From positions 1,368,097-1,432,096 of the forward strand of contig NC_017384.1 of the NCBI RefSeq assembly GCF_000223375.1: a stretch of 64,000 bases of DNA, read 5' to 3'. The stretch is from Ketogulonicigenium vulgare WSH-001 (lineage in GTDB: Bacteria > Pseudomonadota > Alphaproteobacteria > Rhodobacterales > Rhodobacteraceae). Positions 63,606-64,000 of this stretch are shown piece by piece. The position numbers and the translations under genes were made by a program. The stretch's first letter is position 1. The number at the start of each line of letters is the position of its first letter. The notes beneath the pieces are model-generated. The model searched no databases, was not told the origin of the DNA, and worked only from the letters and a program-made list of their open reading frames with translations.

Positions 63606-64000
63606 GGCGTCACCTCGATCAGCAGATCCCCAGCAGTGACGGCAGCGCCGTCGGTCACCGCTATGCGTGACACCTGCCCCGCGTATTCGGCCACGACGGC
63701 GGTCATCACCTTCATCGCCTCGAGCAAGCACAGCGTCTGTCCGGGCACGACGCGATCACCGGGAGCGACAAATGGCGGCGCGCCGGGCGCAGGGGACAGG
63801 TGGCAGATACCCGCAAGTGGCGCGGCAACACCCGCGGCAGGTTTTGCGGCGGCTGCGCGCTGCGCTGTGTTCACGGGTGATGTGGCTGTTATAGCCACCG
63901 GCGCCCCGCGACTGATTTTCATCCGAAAATCACCCTGCGCATAGGTCACCGCTGCCAGGCCCTGCCCGGCAGACCATTCCATCATGGCGGTAATTTCATC
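63602..64000 (-). CDS. accB: biotin carboxyl carrier protein (AccB), 5' end outside the window
   Basis: The frame is open to the window edge: DEITAMMEWSAGQGLAAVTY, AQGDFRMKISRG, an Ala/Pro linker, then the biotinyl domain with LCLLEAMKVMTAVVAEYAGQ containing the canonical EAMKVM lysine. The N-terminal helix-plus-strand is typical of AccB, and residues before the internal ATGs at 63985/63982 still fit it, so the true start probably lies beyond 64000. It is the upstream partner of accC. Confidence 0.9.
   Translation of the reverse strand, partial: DEITAMMEWSAGQGLAAVTYAQGDFRMKISRGAPVAITATSPVNTAQRAAAAKPAAGVAAPLAGICHLSPAPGAPPFVAPGDRVVPGQTLCLLEAMKVMTAVVAEYAGQVSRIAVTDGAAVTAGDLLIEVTP

Noticed and set aside
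1-64000. CRISPR arrays, rRNA or tRNA genes
   Set aside because: No regularly spaced repeats, no rRNA-like stretches and no cloverleaf-like sequence were noticed in the intergenic regions; a tRNA scan was not possible.

Overview
The window is high-GC, densely packed DNA with many 1-8 base gene overlaps. The gene set (AglEFGAK alpha-glucoside operon, monomeric isocitrate dehydrogenase, DctBD/DctA, KpsMTE/KpsF-type capsule genes, AccBC/PxpABC cluster) points to an alphaproteobacterium, most likely Rhodobacteraceae. That placement is inferred from gene content and protein style only; no rRNA or tRNA gene was recognised in the window.

Layout: (1) 1-3215, minus: an FMN monooxygenase, an asparaginase-fold protein with altered active-site motifs and the start of an MFS transporter, behind overlapping palindromes. 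(2) 3358-5359, minus: Pit phosphate permease and a Nudix hydrolase. (3) 5514-10096: dctD-dctB facing dctA; the DctD-like regulator lacks GAFTGA and the Walker B acidic pair. (4) 10157-11659: 14-TM-type MFS drug exporter, separated from dctA by a bidirectional terminator. (5) 11895-19265, minus: an eight-gene surface-polysaccharide operon (IspD/TarI-type cytidylyltransferase, SDR reductase, two TagF-like polymerases, an unknown membrane protein, KpsE/KpsM/KpsT). It looks like a teichoic-acid-like (alditol-phosphate) capsule module; the reductase gene carries a frameshift. (6) 19699-24883: a single-module C-A-T-TE NRPS convergent with an MGT-type glycosyltransferase. (7) 25312-33735, plus: a glycan locus with unknown proteins, a GT4 enzyme and a large GT2-GT4 fusion split by an IS5-family element whose removal restores one reading frame. 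(8) 33848-35069: two unrecognised genes, the first with a probable 5' frameshift. (9) 35066-36944, minus: KpsF arabinose-5-phosphate isomerase and a TauE/SafE permease. (10) 37011-41154, minus: a two-permease SsuABC-like importer with a FAH-family hydrolase, divergent from a FadR-type regulator with AACCAAT palindromes between them. (11) 42252-44474: monomeric NADP isocitrate dehydrogenase. (12) 44504-53626: aglEFGAK (minus) divergent from the LacI-type aglR plus a GH1 beta-glucosidase, with a CAAAGCGCTTTG operator between. (13) 53584-57097: HIT protein, Asp/Glu racemase, AraC regulator, PRC-barrel protein, peptidoglycan-binding lipo/secreted-type protein. (14) 57468-58643: SulP permease without a STAS domain. 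(15) 58701-64000, minus: accB-accC-pxpB-pxpC-accB'-pxpA-SDR, a 5-oxoproline/carboxylase operon running off the right edge.

The two surface-glycan regions (11.9-19.3 kb and 25.3-33.7 kb) plus kpsF probably cooperate in making and exporting extracellular polysaccharide. Each carries one inactivating lesion (frameshift and IS insertion), so the sequenced strain may be defective in capsule or glycan production. The most unusual content is the teichoic-acid-like capsule module with an unknown membrane partner, the orphan NRPS plus glycosyltransferase pair, the DctD-like protein with a dismantled sigma-54 interface, and the asparaginase-fold protein in a monooxygenase operon.
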